Part shown: in pieces, positions 9,865-18,897 of the stretch
Layout of the letters: the number at the start of each line of letters is the position of its first letter
Position numbering within the stretch: position 1 is the stretch's first letter
Position numbers and translations under genes: made by a program
The notes under the pieces: generated by a model
What the model was told of the DNA's origin: nothing
What the model saw: only the letters and a program-made list of their open reading frames with translations
The model's database searches: none
Assembly (NCBI GenBank): GCA_937959115.1
Contig: CALGAW010000030.1
Coordinates: forward strand, 59,420 to 123,419
DNA from: an uncultured Saprospiraceae bacterium
Lineage (GTDB): Bacteria > Bacteroidota > Bacteroidia > Chitinophagales > Saprospiraceae
DNA length: 64,000 bases
Direction: 5' to 3'

Positions 9865-10373
9865 TTGTGATGTGGTTATGATTATATATCCAAGAAGGGA
9901 GGTATTTCGTCACTTTAATTTACAGTTTTTTGTTTCAAATGTAAATGAGCAAGGAATAAAGTTACCAAACTTTGACGAAGTTATTTAATTATGGGTTATT
10001 AATGATATCCCAATTTAACTACGTTTCCAAGAAAATTTCACCTCTAGCATAAAATAAATTTCATTTTAAATGACCTTTTAAAGTTCGACAAACATATATA
10101 AGCAAACAAGCATAACGAATCATACTTGTTGAACAAAACGAATCATTAAAATAAAACAATTTGAAGATCATCATGGAGGCCTCCTGTATATCGACAAAGC
10201 AAAATTGCTACTTCAGCAAAACAATTATTAACGAATAAATAAGCAGTTAGATGTTGTGGTTTTAGGTAAAACTGAGCACACCTTTCTATAACTCAAGTTC
10301 TTTACGGTTAACGCATAACGTGTTTAAGTGCTTAATTGTTCACATTCAAATTATAACAAAAAAGTATAAGATT
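9865..10373. other. 509-bp intergenic region between divergent sigma and lipoprotein genes
   Basis: AT-rich spacer with no gene I can support. It contains the sigma operon promoter near its left end and a 10-bp direct repeat AACGAATCAT at 10114-10123 and 10137-10146 (23-bp period). The repeat could be a pair of regulator half-sites for the downstream lipoprotein gene. Confidence 0.4.
9936..9968 (-). promoter_or_regulatory. candidate promoter of the sigma/anti-sigma operon
   Basis: Read on the minus strand: TTG (9968-9966), a 22-bp spacer, then TACATTTG (9943-9936), matching TAnnTTTG. The sigma gene ATG is at 9864, about 70 bp downstream. The spacer is within the published range but long. Confidence 0.4.
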
Positions 10374-11093
10374 ATGAAAAAGATGAATTTAAAATTAAGT
10401 GGATTAAGTTTCCTAGCACTTTTAGCAGTTTCTGTCTGCTTTACATCATGTGAAAAAGATGCAGAAACACTGTATGAGGCACCAACTTCAGTCGCTGATA
10501 CTGATGGATTAGCTGAGGAGGAAACGGATTTAATTGCCACCTCTGTATTACAAATGAGTGCCGAGGAAGGACTAACTGAGGAAGAAAACAATGCAAAATG
10601 GGAAAGGGCAGTATCTGATTACATGAAATCTGTAGAGCATGATCGGTTGACGAATTCATTTGCATTTGAAGTAAGAACCGTTACTGGAACTGACCCAGGA
10701 GATGGTACGAATGCTGTTGTTACACTTCGCTTGACAGTTGATACAAATACAGGTAGAAGAAACGCTTCTGGGGACATGGGGAATCGCTTTTCACTTAGGA
10801 ATACTGGGGCAGATGACCGAGAATTGTTTATAGTAAGTGATATCCCATTTGCTAATTGTGTCGGCCTAAGAAGAGGTAGAGTAAGATTACAAGGCACAGA
10901 TGGTTGGGATCTTAGAAGATTTGAAGTGCGTATGAGAAGTAATGAGCAGCCTGGGTCATTAAGTGGTGGCTCTGTTAATGGCTTTTCATCGATCATTAGA
11001 GCGCCTGGTATTTTCCTAGATAACAACCTGCCAAACAACTGGGATACCTTTAACACGGGTGCTGTTGGGACTGGAGACATTTGCTGGAACTAA
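10374..11093 (+). CDS. predicted lipoprotein of unknown function
   Basis: A 239-residue lipoprotein. I chose the ATG at 10374 rather than an upstream GTG-type start at 10320, because it gives a canonical signal peptide (KK near the N-terminus, hydrophobic core, lipobox CFTSC with Cys26). An acidic linker follows, then from about residue 95 a beta-rich domain (FAFEVRTVTGTDPGDGTNAV onward) with many Arg/Gly turns. That domain resembles PLAT/lipoxygenase-type or similar beta-sandwich modules, but I cannot assign it firmly. It lies between the ECF sigma operon and the LRR-subtilase and may be part of that regulon. A 21-bp tandem repeat starts 14 bp after its stop. Confidence 0.75.
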   Translation: MKKMNLKLSGLSFLALLAVSVCFTSCEKDAETLYEAPTSVADTDGLAEEETDLIATSVLQMSAEEGLTEEENNAKWERAVSDYMKSVEHDRLTNSFAFEVRTVTGTDPGDGTNAVVTLRLTVDTNTGRRNASGDMGNRFSLRNTGADDRELFIVSDIPFANCVGLRRGRVRLQGTDGWDLRRFEVRMRSNEQPGSLSGGSVNGFSSIIRAPGIFLDNNLPNNWDTFNTGAVGTGDICWN

Positions 11094-11107
11094 TGGCAGA
11101 AACACCC

Positions 11108-11170
11108 GATTTAAGACCGTTTCGACCCGTTTTAAGACCGTTTCGACACGATTTAAGACCGTTTCGACAC
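11108..11170 (+). repeat. three tandem 21-bp repeats
   Basis: Units at 11108-11128, 11129-11149 and 11150-11170 share the core TTTAAGACCGTTTCGAC with two or fewer differences each. They lie in the 220-bp gap between the lipoprotein and LRR-subtilase genes. The 21-bp period is two helical turns, so the copies would present the same face to a binding protein. The unit is a multiple of three and keeps an overlapping reading frame open, but I do not regard that ORF as real. Confidence 0.8.
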
Positions 11171-11186
11171 GAACCCAAAAAAACAA

Positions 11187-11271
11187 ACGTGATGTGGTTT
11201 TTCACGTAATAATCAGGGTAACTCTCGCCAACAGACGTGATGGCGAGAAATCCTGTTTTGAAACACCACAT
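11187..11271 (+). promoter_or_regulatory. nested inverted repeats upstream of LRR-subtilase gene
   Basis: Three hairpins can be drawn. ACGTGA (11187-11192) pairs with TCACGT (11202-11207). TCTCGCCA (11223-11230) pairs perfectly with TGGCGAGA (11241-11248) across a 10-nt loop. ATGTGGT (11192-11198) can pair over the whole unit with ACCACAT (11265-11271), which competes with the first. The element ends about 40 bp before the ATG at 11313. It may terminate the lipoprotein transcript or control the next gene; no long T-run follows. Confidence 0.5.
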
Positions 11272-11312
11272 TTTTATCAAAAATTTTATATATTAACTCA
11301 AAACAAAATATA

Positions 11313-14300
11313 ATGAGAAAGCGTACCACATCATTTTTTCTTACCCTATTTTTATGCCTGTTTACTTTTATAGGCCATACTCAAACGATGCTTTCCGATT
11401 CCTTGGCGCTTGTAGCACTCTATAATTCAACAGGAGGAAGTACCTGGACTAATAGTTGGGATCTCAGCACACCTGTCAGCACATGGCATGGTGTACAGAC
11501 GACAAATAATCGAGTCTCTCATTTATTGCTTACGAATAATAACTTAGTGGGAAGTCTACCAACTGAACTGGGAGATCTGGATAACTTAATACATCTTTTT
11601 TTTAATAAAAACGATTTAACTGGCTCAATTCCTTCGACTATTGGCGACCTAACAGATTTAGAGCAATTGTCTCTTAAAGACAATGAGCTGAGCGGGGTTA
11701 TTCCTTCATCAATCGGAAATTTATCGAGTTTAACCCAAGTGACGTTACAGAAGAATCTGCTTACAGGTTCAATTCCCTCGTCATTTGGAAATTTGACTAG
11801 TTTGACCCATTTATATTTGAGCAATAATAAGTTGAGTGGGTCTATTCCTACCACAATTGGTAACTTAACAAATCTGACAAATTTATCCTTCAGTCAAAAC
11901 GAATTGAACGGAACAATCCCTTCATCACTAGGAGATTTAAGCAATTTAAAGTACCTCTACTTAAATGTAAATGAACTTGAAGGAGCGATTCCTTCAGAAC
12001 TAGGTGATTTATCGAACTTGATTCAATTGTCATTAAATAAAAATGATTTGGAAGGAGAAATTCCTGCATCACTTGGGGATCTTACCAAATTGAAATTTTT
12101 GCATTTACATTATAATAGACTTAGTGGAAACATCCCGCCAGAGCTTGGAGATCTAAGTAGTCTTAGACAATTATACCTTCAAAACAATATTCTTTTTGGA
12201 AAAATACCTGCCGAATTAGGTGATTTATCAGCGTTAAAACATTTAACGCTTGCTTCTAATCAATTATCAGGGTCAATCCCTTCAGAATTGGGAAATTTAG
12301 GAGACTTGATCAATTTGTATTTGAATAAGAATCAGCTTACTGGGAAAATTCCTAATGACTTAGCGAATTTGAGTAAGCTTAAATATTTGTCCTTGAGTCA
12401 TAATAAATTACGGGGCAACGTCCCAGACCTTGGCAACGTGTCAACGTTAGTGCATATCTTGTTAGATAATAACAAACTCAGTGGAACAATTCCCTCCGCA
12501 CTGGGTAGTTTGCCTAACTTAACCCACTTGTTTCTACACCGCAATAGGTTAAGTGGTGATATTCCGAATTTAAGCAATTCAAACACGCTTTATGTGCATT
12601 TTAACCGCTTTTCACATAGCGATATTTCAGTAAATCATAGTGCTAATACCACTGTGGGTACCTATACCTTTTCCCCACAAAACTATGGTAAAGAATTGCA
12701 TGTCACCAATCCGTTAGCAACCACAGTAAAACTAGAACCTTCTCCTTCAATTCCATATGCTGAGCCAAGTGTAAGGTGGAGAAAAGATGATAGCTTTATC
12801 ACGAGTAGCTTTATGCTAGATGACACCACTTACACGATTCCATCTCTTGCTCAATCGGATATTGGAGTTTACGAATATCGGTTTATTGATTACACTTTGT
12901 CTCCAATTGTTGAGTTTCAATCACTTCCTATTTACAATTATGTAGATAGTTTGGATTTAGAAGGCGAGCCGATCATTATGGGGGAACTGATTATAGATTT
13001 TTCCTTTGTACCAGAAAACTTTCTTCAAACTGAAGAGTTGGAAATAACGAATTTAGGTGGAATTCGGGCAGATTCTTGTGGTTGTGATTCGAAAATATAT
13101 CTGTATGAGTTTGCTAACAATAGTATTCATAAAGTACTGGAAACACTAGGCGAAGGAAAAGATAAGAAAACATACATTGGATCGGATGGTGGCTTTAACA
13201 AAAATCAGAGCACGATTGACAGCCCAACAGGAACCGATAAATATCTCCCTAACTTCTATACCCCTGGCACCTTCAATGATGATGTTTTGGTCGCGTTCTT
13301 AGATACAGGCATAGACATTACGCATCCTGCAGTGAGTACCAAGCTATGGACAAATCCTGAAACGAGCGATTCCGATAATTGTTATTTTGGTGACTTGGGC
13401 AAACATGGATATAATTTTATTGATATGAATGGAGATGTAACAGATGTAGATGGCCATGGAACTGGTGTTGGTGGACTGATTACAGAAAATAGTCCTGTTG
13501 GAGCTAAGATTCAAGTGATGCCAATCAAAGTGCATGGTGGCAATGGAGGGACAATCTTTCATCTCGCTTGCGGTATTCACTACGCTATCGACAATGGTGC
13601 GGATCTTATGAATATCAGTTTGGGGTACAAAGGACAGCATTCTATTATCCTTGAAAATGCCTTGATACTTGCTAGGAAAGATGGAATTATTGCCTGTGTG
13701 TCTGCAGGTAATGAAGCCTATGATATTGACGATGTCAAGTATTGGCCAGCCCGTTTTGCAAATTCAAGTGAGTACACGTTACCAAACGTACTTACAATTG
13801 CAGCCCTAGACGAAAATGACGATTTTTGGATCGAAAGTAACTATGGTGCCAACACCGCAAGCTTTGCAGTAAGAGGTGAAGGGTTAGTCGTTCCTGCTAT
13901 CGGTGGAGAATACAATTATCTAACAGGTACTTCAGCAAGCGCACCATTAGCAACCCTTGCATTAGCAATAAATATGTCGATTGATAAAAACAGGACATTT
14001 GTCACTATTCTTGATCAACTGGAAGGTCAATTGGAAAAGGATGACATCTTTGACGATAAAGTAAAAGGAGGCAAATTTTTAGATATTGAATTAACTGAAG
14101 ACTTCATTTATCTGGATTTTAAAGTACTTCTTGAAGGGGCGCTACTATCAACCACTTCTACTCAAATGGAAACTACGTTAAAGGATTTAGATTTACTTCC
14201 TAAAGACTTTGGAGGAGATATTGAATCACCTTACACTACAGCAGGAGACGAATGGTCTGGCGTGTCTAAATATAGTCCAGATGTTGTAGATTGGGTACTA

Positions 14301-14786
14301 GTTTCTCTTAGAGAAGATGTCGCAGATGAAACCACTACGTTTTATAAAGTATCTGCATTATTATTAAAGGATGGGAGTATTTGGATGCATGCCCCGATTA
14401 AAGATGGTGAAATAGATTTTTCTACCATCACTTCCTTTCATGCTGTCATTGAACATCGAAATCATTTGCCAATTGCCACAGCAGACCTATTAACAGTTGC
14501 TGGTACTGTCGAGTATGATTTCACAGCACAAGATTCTTATACTTCATCAGGGGTTGGACAAAAAGAAATTGATCCAGGAGTCTGGGGATTGTATGGTGGT
14601 AATGCGAAAAGCAATGGTTTAAGATTTGAAGAGATCAAAGCGGATGATTTATCTGAGTATGAAAACAATAAGGGCAGCACATCAGTCTATATTCAGTCTG
14701 ATGTGAATCTTGATGGAGCTGTTGATATTGATGATTTCAATATAATTGATGGAAACAATGGTAATTTTTCTTCAACACCCAAGTAA
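11313..14786 (+). CDS. secreted LRR-subtilisin-like protease (S8) with dockerin-like C-terminal module
   Basis: A 1157-residue exported protease. The signal peptide ends near GHTQ (residue 24). Residues 60-420 hold about fifteen plant-type leucine-rich repeats (L.GSIP..LG.L..L.L..N.L). An Ig-like region follows (about 440-540). The S8 peptidase domain spans about 640-900 with the full catalytic set: Asp664 (LDTGID), His715 (DGHGTG), oxyanion Asn800 (SAGNE) and Ser874 (GTSASAP). The last 220 residues are the shared module (VDWVLVSLR, EHRNHLPIAT, DVNLDGAVDIDD, ending in PK). The LRR part may select protein substrates. It is followed 79 bp later by the TPR-CHAT protease gene and is probably co-transcribed with it. 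No T9SS type A domain is present. Confidence 0.9.
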   Translation: MRKRTTSFFLTLFLCLFTFIGHTQTMLSDSLALVALYNSTGGSTWTNSWDLSTPVSTWHGVQTTNNRVSHLLLTNNNLVGSLPTELGDLDNLIHLFFNKNDLTGSIPSTIGDLTDLEQLSLKDNELSGVIPSSIGNLSSLTQVTLQKNLLTGSIPSSFGNLTSLTHLYLSNNKLSGSIPTTIGNLTNLTNLSFSQNELNGTIPSSLGDLSNLKYLYLNVNELEGAIPSELGDLSNLIQLSLNKNDLEGEIPASLGDLTKLKFLHLHYNRLSGNIPPELGDLSSLRQLYLQNNILFGKIPAELGDLSALKHLTLASNQLSGSIPSELGNLGDLINLYLNKNQLTGKIPNDLANLSKLKYLSLSHNKLRGNVPDLGNVSTLVHILLDNNKLSGTIPSALGSLPNLTHLFLHRNRLSGDIPNLSNSNTLYVHFNRFSHSDISVNHSANTTVGTYTFSPQNYGKELHVTNPLATTVKLEPSPSIPYAEPSVRWRKDDSFITSSFMLDDTTYTIPSLAQSDIGVYEYRFIDYTLSPIVEFQSLPIYNYVDSLDLEGEPIIMGELIIDFSFVPENFLQTEELEITNLGGIRADSCGCDSKIYLYEFANNSIHKVLETLGEGKDKKTYIGSDGGFNKNQSTIDSPTGTDKYLPNFYTPGTFNDDVLVAFLDTGIDITHPAVSTKLWTNPETSDSDNCYFGDLGKHGYNFIDMNGDVTDVDGHGTGVGGLITENSPVGAKIQVMPIKVHGGNGGTIFHLACGIHYAIDNGADLMNISLGYKGQHSIILENALILARKDGIIACVSAGNEAYDIDDVKYWPARFANSSEYTLPNVLTIAALDENDDFWIESNYGANTASFAVRGEGLVVPAIGGEYNYLTGTSASAPLATLALAINMSIDKNRTFVTILDQLEGQLEKDDIFDDKVKGGKFLDIELTEDFIYLDFKVLLEGALLSTTSTQMETTLKDLDLLPKDFGGDIESPYTTAGDEWSGVSKYSPDVVDWVLVSLREDVADETTTFYKVSALLLKDGSIWMHAPIKDGEIDFSTITSFHAVIEHRNHLPIATADLLTVAGTVEYDFTAQDSYTSSGVGQKEIDPGVWGLYGGNAKSNGLRFEEIKADDLSEYENNKGSTSVYIQSDVNLDGAVDIDDFNIIDGNNGNFSSTPK

Positions 14787-14815
14787 ACAGAACAATAGCT
14801 CATACATAATGTAAA

Positions 14816-14862
14816 TTTGTTGTGGATAATTTGTTAAATTGCAGCAAATAATCCACAACAAA
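14816..14862 (+). promoter_or_regulatory. 12-bp perfect inverted repeat immediately before the CHAT gene start
   Basis: TTTGTTGTGGAT (14816-14827) and ATCCACAACAAA (14851-14862) are perfect inverted copies with a 23-nt loop. The element fills the gap between the LRR-subtilase stop and the TTG at 14866. There is no T-run after it, so translational control or a protein-binding site is more likely than termination. An alternative TTG start (14839) would lie in the loop. Confidence 0.6.
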
Positions 14863-14865
14863 CTT

Positions 14866-17460
14866 TTGAATAAGACTCGACTAATATACGTTTTTTGTAC
14901 CCTGCTTTTTCTCTTATTTAATATAGTTGCCTGCTCACTAAATGCTCAACCAGATCTGTCTGATGTTTATTATAGAAAAGCATTAGAAGAAGATAGGTCT
15001 GGAAATCATGATAAAACAATATACTTCTTTAGGGAAAGTTTGAAATCAAGACTTTGTGATCGTTTTATTCCTTTAAATGACCTTGAAAGCATTAAACAAA
15101 AAGCGAAGTATTTAGAAGATAATGTGATTAACAAAGTAGCGAAAACTTACCGAAACATTGGGAATAGTCATTTTCATAAACTTCATTTTTCTAAAGCAAT
15201 AGAATACCTTCAATTTTCGAATGCCATCTACGAATTGACAGGGTTTTCTGAATACAAACTTAGGGATCTAGGTAATGTTTACCTTAATCTATCTTTTATA
15301 TATGACGAAATGGGGGAACGTCATAAATCTATTGAAGCTGGTGAAGAAGCTCTAAATCTGCATGCTCAGAGGAAGGATAGTGGGCCAGTGGAGACCTTTG
15401 TCGCTCTAAATTCTCTAGCAATTAATTATCGAAAAAACAGTAATTATAAAAAGGGAATAGACATTTGTAAGAAAGGGGCAACACTATATCAATCTTTATC
15501 AAAAGAAAATCAAGATAGACATAAAGTCTGGATCTCAACTATATATCACACCTGGGGATTTATTCTTCACGATCAAAAGAACTATGAACGAGCACTAGAA
15601 TTATACAATAAGTCGCTTGAATATGATGATTCAGATCCTGAAACTACGCTAAATAACATCGCAATGTCCTTGGTGCGCTTAAATCGTTTTAAAGAAGCAG
15701 AAGAATTGCTTAGTGCTGCACTTGATAAAAAGAAACAAAATCATAATTCAGGATATGAAAATATATATTCATTTATTTTTGAAAGTTTTACTGAGTTAGA
15801 ACTAGCGAAAGGAAACGCAAACAAGGCATTAGATTATTCGCAACAAGCGCTCATAAATCTTACTGACAACTTTAAGACTCAAACAATCAAAGCAAACCCT
15901 AAGGTGGATGGTGATCATTACATCTATAGTAAACCTGACTTACTTCGTTTACTAGATCTCAAAGCACAAGCAGCAGTTCAAGCGGGCAATGATGATTTAG
16001 CGTTTCAAACTTATCACGATCTTGACCAATGGACCAATGAGTTCTATAAGGATCTCTCTTCAAATGACTCCAAGCTCGTTTGGATTGCTCAAGCGCATGA
16101 GACCTACGGAAATGCCATTGCGTCCGCGCTCCAAAAAAACCAGGAGGAAACTGCCTTCCAGTATGCCGAAAAAGCACACGCGGTTCTCCTATGGCAAAGC
16201 CTTTCTGGCCAAGCAGCGAAAAGCATCCTCTCTCAACAAGACAGGGAGCAGTTGCAAGAACTGAATATCAAAATAAAAAAAGCACACGACCAATTTCAAG
16301 CATCAGAAATCAGTCTACAAGAACTTAGACTGATCATGCAAGAACACGAAACCCTAGAAAAAAGGTTTGAGCAAAAATATCAGGAATACGCCAAGCGGAA
16401 ATATAAGCCAGAAGTGACAACTGTCAAGGACATTCAAACTAAAATAATTGATGATCAGTCCGCCTTTTTAGAGTATTTTAGAACCGACAGCATTCTCTAT
16501 GTGTTTTGTGTTACCAAGGACGGATTGCAAGTAATCAAGCAGCCAGCACAAGGACTATCTGAGAAAATTACAGACTTTGTCAATACGGTCAATCAAGAAA
16601 AAATGGAAGTGGAGCGCTACCCTCAACTGGCCTATGAACTGTTTATACAGCTTGTTCCTAAACTAGATCAACAGATTAACCGATTGGTTATTGTCCCTGA
16701 TCGTGAAATTGGTACATTGCCTTTCGCTGCGCTTACTACGCAAGAGTCATCTGGAACGCCTAATCAAGCAACCCCATTTCTAATCAAAAAATACGCGATC
16801 AATTATCTGTATTCAGCAGGCTCCTTTCTACAATTGCAACAGAAGAAAGCGGATCAGCCTTATTGTTTTGCAGGCATCGCCCCTGTTCAATACCAGGATA
16901 TTGCTTGGAGTTCACTACCAAATGCTAAGAAGGAGCTAGAAGGCATGAAGGCATTGCATTATTTCTGGAACCGAGAAATACTTCAGGGTGATCAAGCGAC
17001 TAAGGCCGCGTTTATCAATACAATGAATGTTGGTTATCATACTACGCTTGTCAGTACACATGCTGTATTTGATCAGTCAGAAGGACAAATCATCTTCCAT
17101 GACGGGGTGCTGGATCAGGGTGAAATAGACCGATTAGACATCAATACACATCGCTTGATTTTAAGTGCCTGTGAGACGGGCGTCGGATTACAGAATAGGG
17201 GAGAGGGTGTGTTGAGTTTGGGTTGGAGTTTTGCCTACAAGGGTGTGCCTAGTATCACAATGACCCACTGGAAGGTAAATGCTTACTCAACACAGAAAAT
17301 CATGGTTGCCTACCACGAACAGTTGAATAATGGTGTGGCTGCTGATAGGGCATTACAGCAAGCAATGTGCGGTTTTTTAAGAGATGATGAGCTGCCTGAC
17401 GCTGGGCTTTATGCGCCTTACTATTGGGCGGCAGCATTTCATACGGGGAATGTGAATTAG
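14866..17460 (+). CDS. exported TPR-CHAT caspase-like protease
   Basis: An 864-residue protein. No suitable ATG exists. I prefer TTG 14866 because it gives MNKTRLIYVF plus a hydrophobic core ending IVAC or LNAQ; TTG 14839 would add nine residues. Residues 30-390 are TPR repeats (YRKALEEDRSGNHDKTIYFF, YEKALELYNKS-like units) and about 400-540 is helical. The C-terminal third is a CHAT domain with the predicted dyad His732 (STHAVF) and Cys769 (LSACETGVG), followed by GEGVLSLGWSF and PYYWAAAF motifs typical of the family. CHAT proteins are caspase-fold peptidases. An exported one could act on periplasmic or outer-membrane proteins. It follows a secreted subtilase and lies near a TPR anti-sigma gene. 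Whether it is a lipoprotein (Cys at IVAC) or freely periplasmic is unclear. Confidence 0.85.
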   Translation: MNKTRLIYVFCTLLFLLFNIVACSLNAQPDLSDVYYRKALEEDRSGNHDKTIYFFRESLKSRLCDRFIPLNDLESIKQKAKYLEDNVINKVAKTYRNIGNSHFHKLHFSKAIEYLQFSNAIYELTGFSEYKLRDLGNVYLNLSFIYDEMGERHKSIEAGEEALNLHAQRKDSGPVETFVALNSLAINYRKNSNYKKGIDICKKGATLYQSLSKENQDRHKVWISTIYHTWGFILHDQKNYERALELYNKSLEYDDSDPETTLNNIAMSLVRLNRFKEAEELLSAALDKKKQNHNSGYENIYSFIFESFTELELAKGNANKALDYSQQALINLTDNFKTQTIKANPKVDGDHYIYSKPDLLRLLDLKAQAAVQAGNDDLAFQTYHDLDQWTNEFYKDLSSNDSKLVWIAQAHETYGNAIASALQKNQEETAFQYAEKAHAVLLWQSLSGQAAKSILSQQDREQLQELNIKIKKAHDQFQASEISLQELRLIMQEHETLEKRFEQKYQEYAKRKYKPEVTTVKDIQTKIIDDQSAFLEYFRTDSILYVFCVTKDGLQVIKQPAQGLSEKITDFVNTVNQEKMEVERYPQLAYELFIQLVPKLDQQINRLVIVPDREIGTLPFAALTTQESSGTPNQATPFLIKKYAINYLYSAGSFLQLQQKKADQPYCFAGIAPVQYQDIAWSSLPNAKKELEGMKALHYFWNREILQGDQATKAAFINTMNVGYHTTLVSTHAVFDQSEGQIIFHDGVLDQGEIDRLDINTHRLILSACETGVGLQNRGEGVLSLGWSFAYKGVPSITMTHWKVNAYSTQKIMVAYHEQLNNGVAADRALQQAMCGFLRDDELPDAGLYAPYYWAAAFHTGNVN

Positions 17461-17809
17461 TAAGGAAAAACAGAAGTCTATCGCTCGAGATTATAAGCCT
17501 TAACTATTTAATTTAGAAAACGAGGATGTACTATTCGATAAACGAATCAGTTAAACAATCAATTTTACCATTAGATAGGTAGATTCTTGATGTTCATTCG
17601 AGAGGTTCGTATTTAAATATATATTGTTTTACGTTTTGTATAACTCTTATTTCCAAGAAATAGTTCCGCCGAACGATCTCTTTTATCCCTTCAAACAAAC
17701 AACTAATTCAAGAACTTGTTGAACCATAAGCAATAAGGAACTATCTTTGTCGCATTCATAATTCTAGTTTTTATTCCAAAGTGCGACATAAACAAGAAAA
17801 CAAAAAATA
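17461..17809. other. 349-bp intergenic region upstream of the LuxR-type regulator
   Basis: No gene is visible. The right end carries a good TAnnTTTG promoter for the next gene (17719-17749). The left part, just after the CHAT gene, has no clear terminator hairpin. Confidence 0.4.
17719..17749 (+). promoter_or_regulatory. candidate promoter of the membrane LuxR gene
   Basis: TTG at 17719-17721, a 20-bp spacer, and TATCTTTG at 17742-17749 match the Bacteroidota consensus TTG-N17..23-TAnnTTTG. The ATG lies 60 bp downstream at 17810. Confidence 0.55.
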
Positions 17810-18670
17810 ATGGTTGCTCTAGAAATTACATTGCTGGTAATCGCCTATACTCTTATTATTATAACCATTTTTTTGGAGATCATTTGCTATAGAAAAAATC
17901 TTGAATTACTAGAAACAATAGGATTTACGGTTTCACTGCTTTTGTTAATTATAGCCTTAACGATTTCACCATTCTTGATACCAACAGATGCCGAACGTAC
18001 AACCAATATCTTTGTCTTACTTGCTATGGTGCTTGTAGGGTGTGCCACTCCATTGGATAGCTTGGAAGAACGAGAACACGGGCTTCATCCTCTTTGGAAA
18101 AAATCGCTAATCGGTTTGTCTATCGGTTTGTTTCTACTCGTAATCATTGGACATTTTATTGGGATTCTAAATTTACTACAATACGTGGTGGCTATTTTCC
18201 TAGGAATTTCTGTGATGCTTTCAATGTTGCTCATTCAAGTCACAAAACCTAAAAAGCGGATTGTGCATCGAGAAAAAATAGACCGCATTTTCTCTATTGT
18301 AGTCATGATCGTTGTTCCTTTGTATTTGGTGGTGAATTTTTCAATCGCTTACGAATACGCTACTCAATTTCTAGGGTTTACGATCCCATTGGTCTTCATT
18401 TTCCTAGCAGCAAGCAAGCTTTTGGATAATCTGCAACGACTTTCCTTTTTTAACACGACCCCAGCCTCCAAGGAGCAACACTTTAAAAATTACTCGTTGA
18501 CAGAACGAGAGAGAGAAGTGGCCATTATTCTTGCAAAAGGAACGCCTTACAAACAGATTTCAGAAGAACTTCATATTTCAATGCCTACTGTAAAAACCCA
18601 TGCTAGTAATATTTATCGAAAATGCGGAGTGAAAAACAGAACTGAGTTGTCCATGTTGCTAGTAAGTTGA
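17810..18670 (+). CDS. membrane-bound LuxR-type transcriptional regulator
   Basis: A 286-residue protein with about seven predicted hydrophobic helices between residues 4 and 208, then a C-terminal LuxR/GerE helix-turn-helix at about 222-286 (YSLTEREREVAIILAKGTPY, then PTVKTHASNIYRKCGVKNRT). The TM-plus-HTH layout is a one-component regulator that binds DNA while embedded in the inner membrane, a form common in Bacteroidota. No receiver or kinase domain is present, so sensing probably occurs in the membrane part. It is monocistronic with its own promoter and a downstream hairpin. The following outer-membrane protein gene has two tandem promoters and may be a target; that link is inferred. Confidence 0.85.
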   Translation: MVALEITLLVIAYTLIIITIFLEIICYRKNLELLETIGFTVSLLLLIIALTISPFLIPTDAERTTNIFVLLAMVLVGCATPLDSLEEREHGLHPLWKKSLIGLSIGLFLLVIIGHFIGILNLLQYVVAIFLGISVMLSMLLIQVTKPKKRIVHREKIDRIFSIVVMIVVPLYLVVNFSIAYEYATQFLGFTIPLVFIFLAASKLLDNLQRLSFFNTTPASKEQHFKNYSLTEREREVAIILAKGTPYKQISEELHISMPTVKTHASNIYRKCGVKNRTELSMLLVS

Positions 18671-18698
18671 TGAATAATGCACGGAATACTTTTGCGCT

Positions 18699-18741
18699 AA
18701 AATGTAAGGTGTATTTCGCCTTTATGCCCGCCTTACATTTT
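18699..18741 (+). terminator. stem-loop after the LuxR-type gene
   Basis: AAAATGTAAGG (18699-18709) pairs with CCTTACATTTT (18731-18741), an 11-bp perfect stem with a 21-nt loop, 28 bp after the stop. The 3' arm ends in TTTT, which fits intrinsic termination. Confidence 0.6.
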
Positions 18742-18777
18742 CCTTATGAATTTAATTATGACATAAAAAAGATGTTT

Positions 18778-18805
18778 TTGCTAAGATATCCCCCTCATAC
18801 TTTTG
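18778..18805 (+). promoter_or_regulatory. distal candidate promoter of the outer-membrane protein gene
   Basis: TTG at 18778-18780, a 17-bp spacer, and TACTTTTG at 18798-18805. It is the first of two tandem consensus-like promoters upstream of the ATG at 18898. Confidence 0.5.
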
Positions 18806-18847
18806 TATGATTTTCAGTGTTTGCGGCTATTTCATACTATTGCCCGA

Positions 18848-18878
18848 TTGTTTTGTAATGTGGTAAAAGATACTTTTG
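18848..18878 (+). promoter_or_regulatory. proximal candidate promoter of the outer-membrane protein gene
   Basis: TTG at 18848-18850, a 20-bp spacer, and TACTTTTG at 18871-18878, only 19 bp before the ATG. It has the same -7 octamer as the distal copy 73 bp upstream. Confidence 0.6.
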
Positions 18879-18897
18879 GATCAAAATTAATATTACT

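Noticed and set aside
11108..11170. Possible CRISPR array from the tandem repeats
   Set aside because: The three units are directly adjacent with no spacers and there are no cas genes in the window.
11059..11313. 84-codon frame containing the 21-bp repeats as RFKTVST units
   Set aside because: Open only because the repeat length is a multiple of three; it overlaps the lipoprotein stop and the next gene start and has no plausible protein features.
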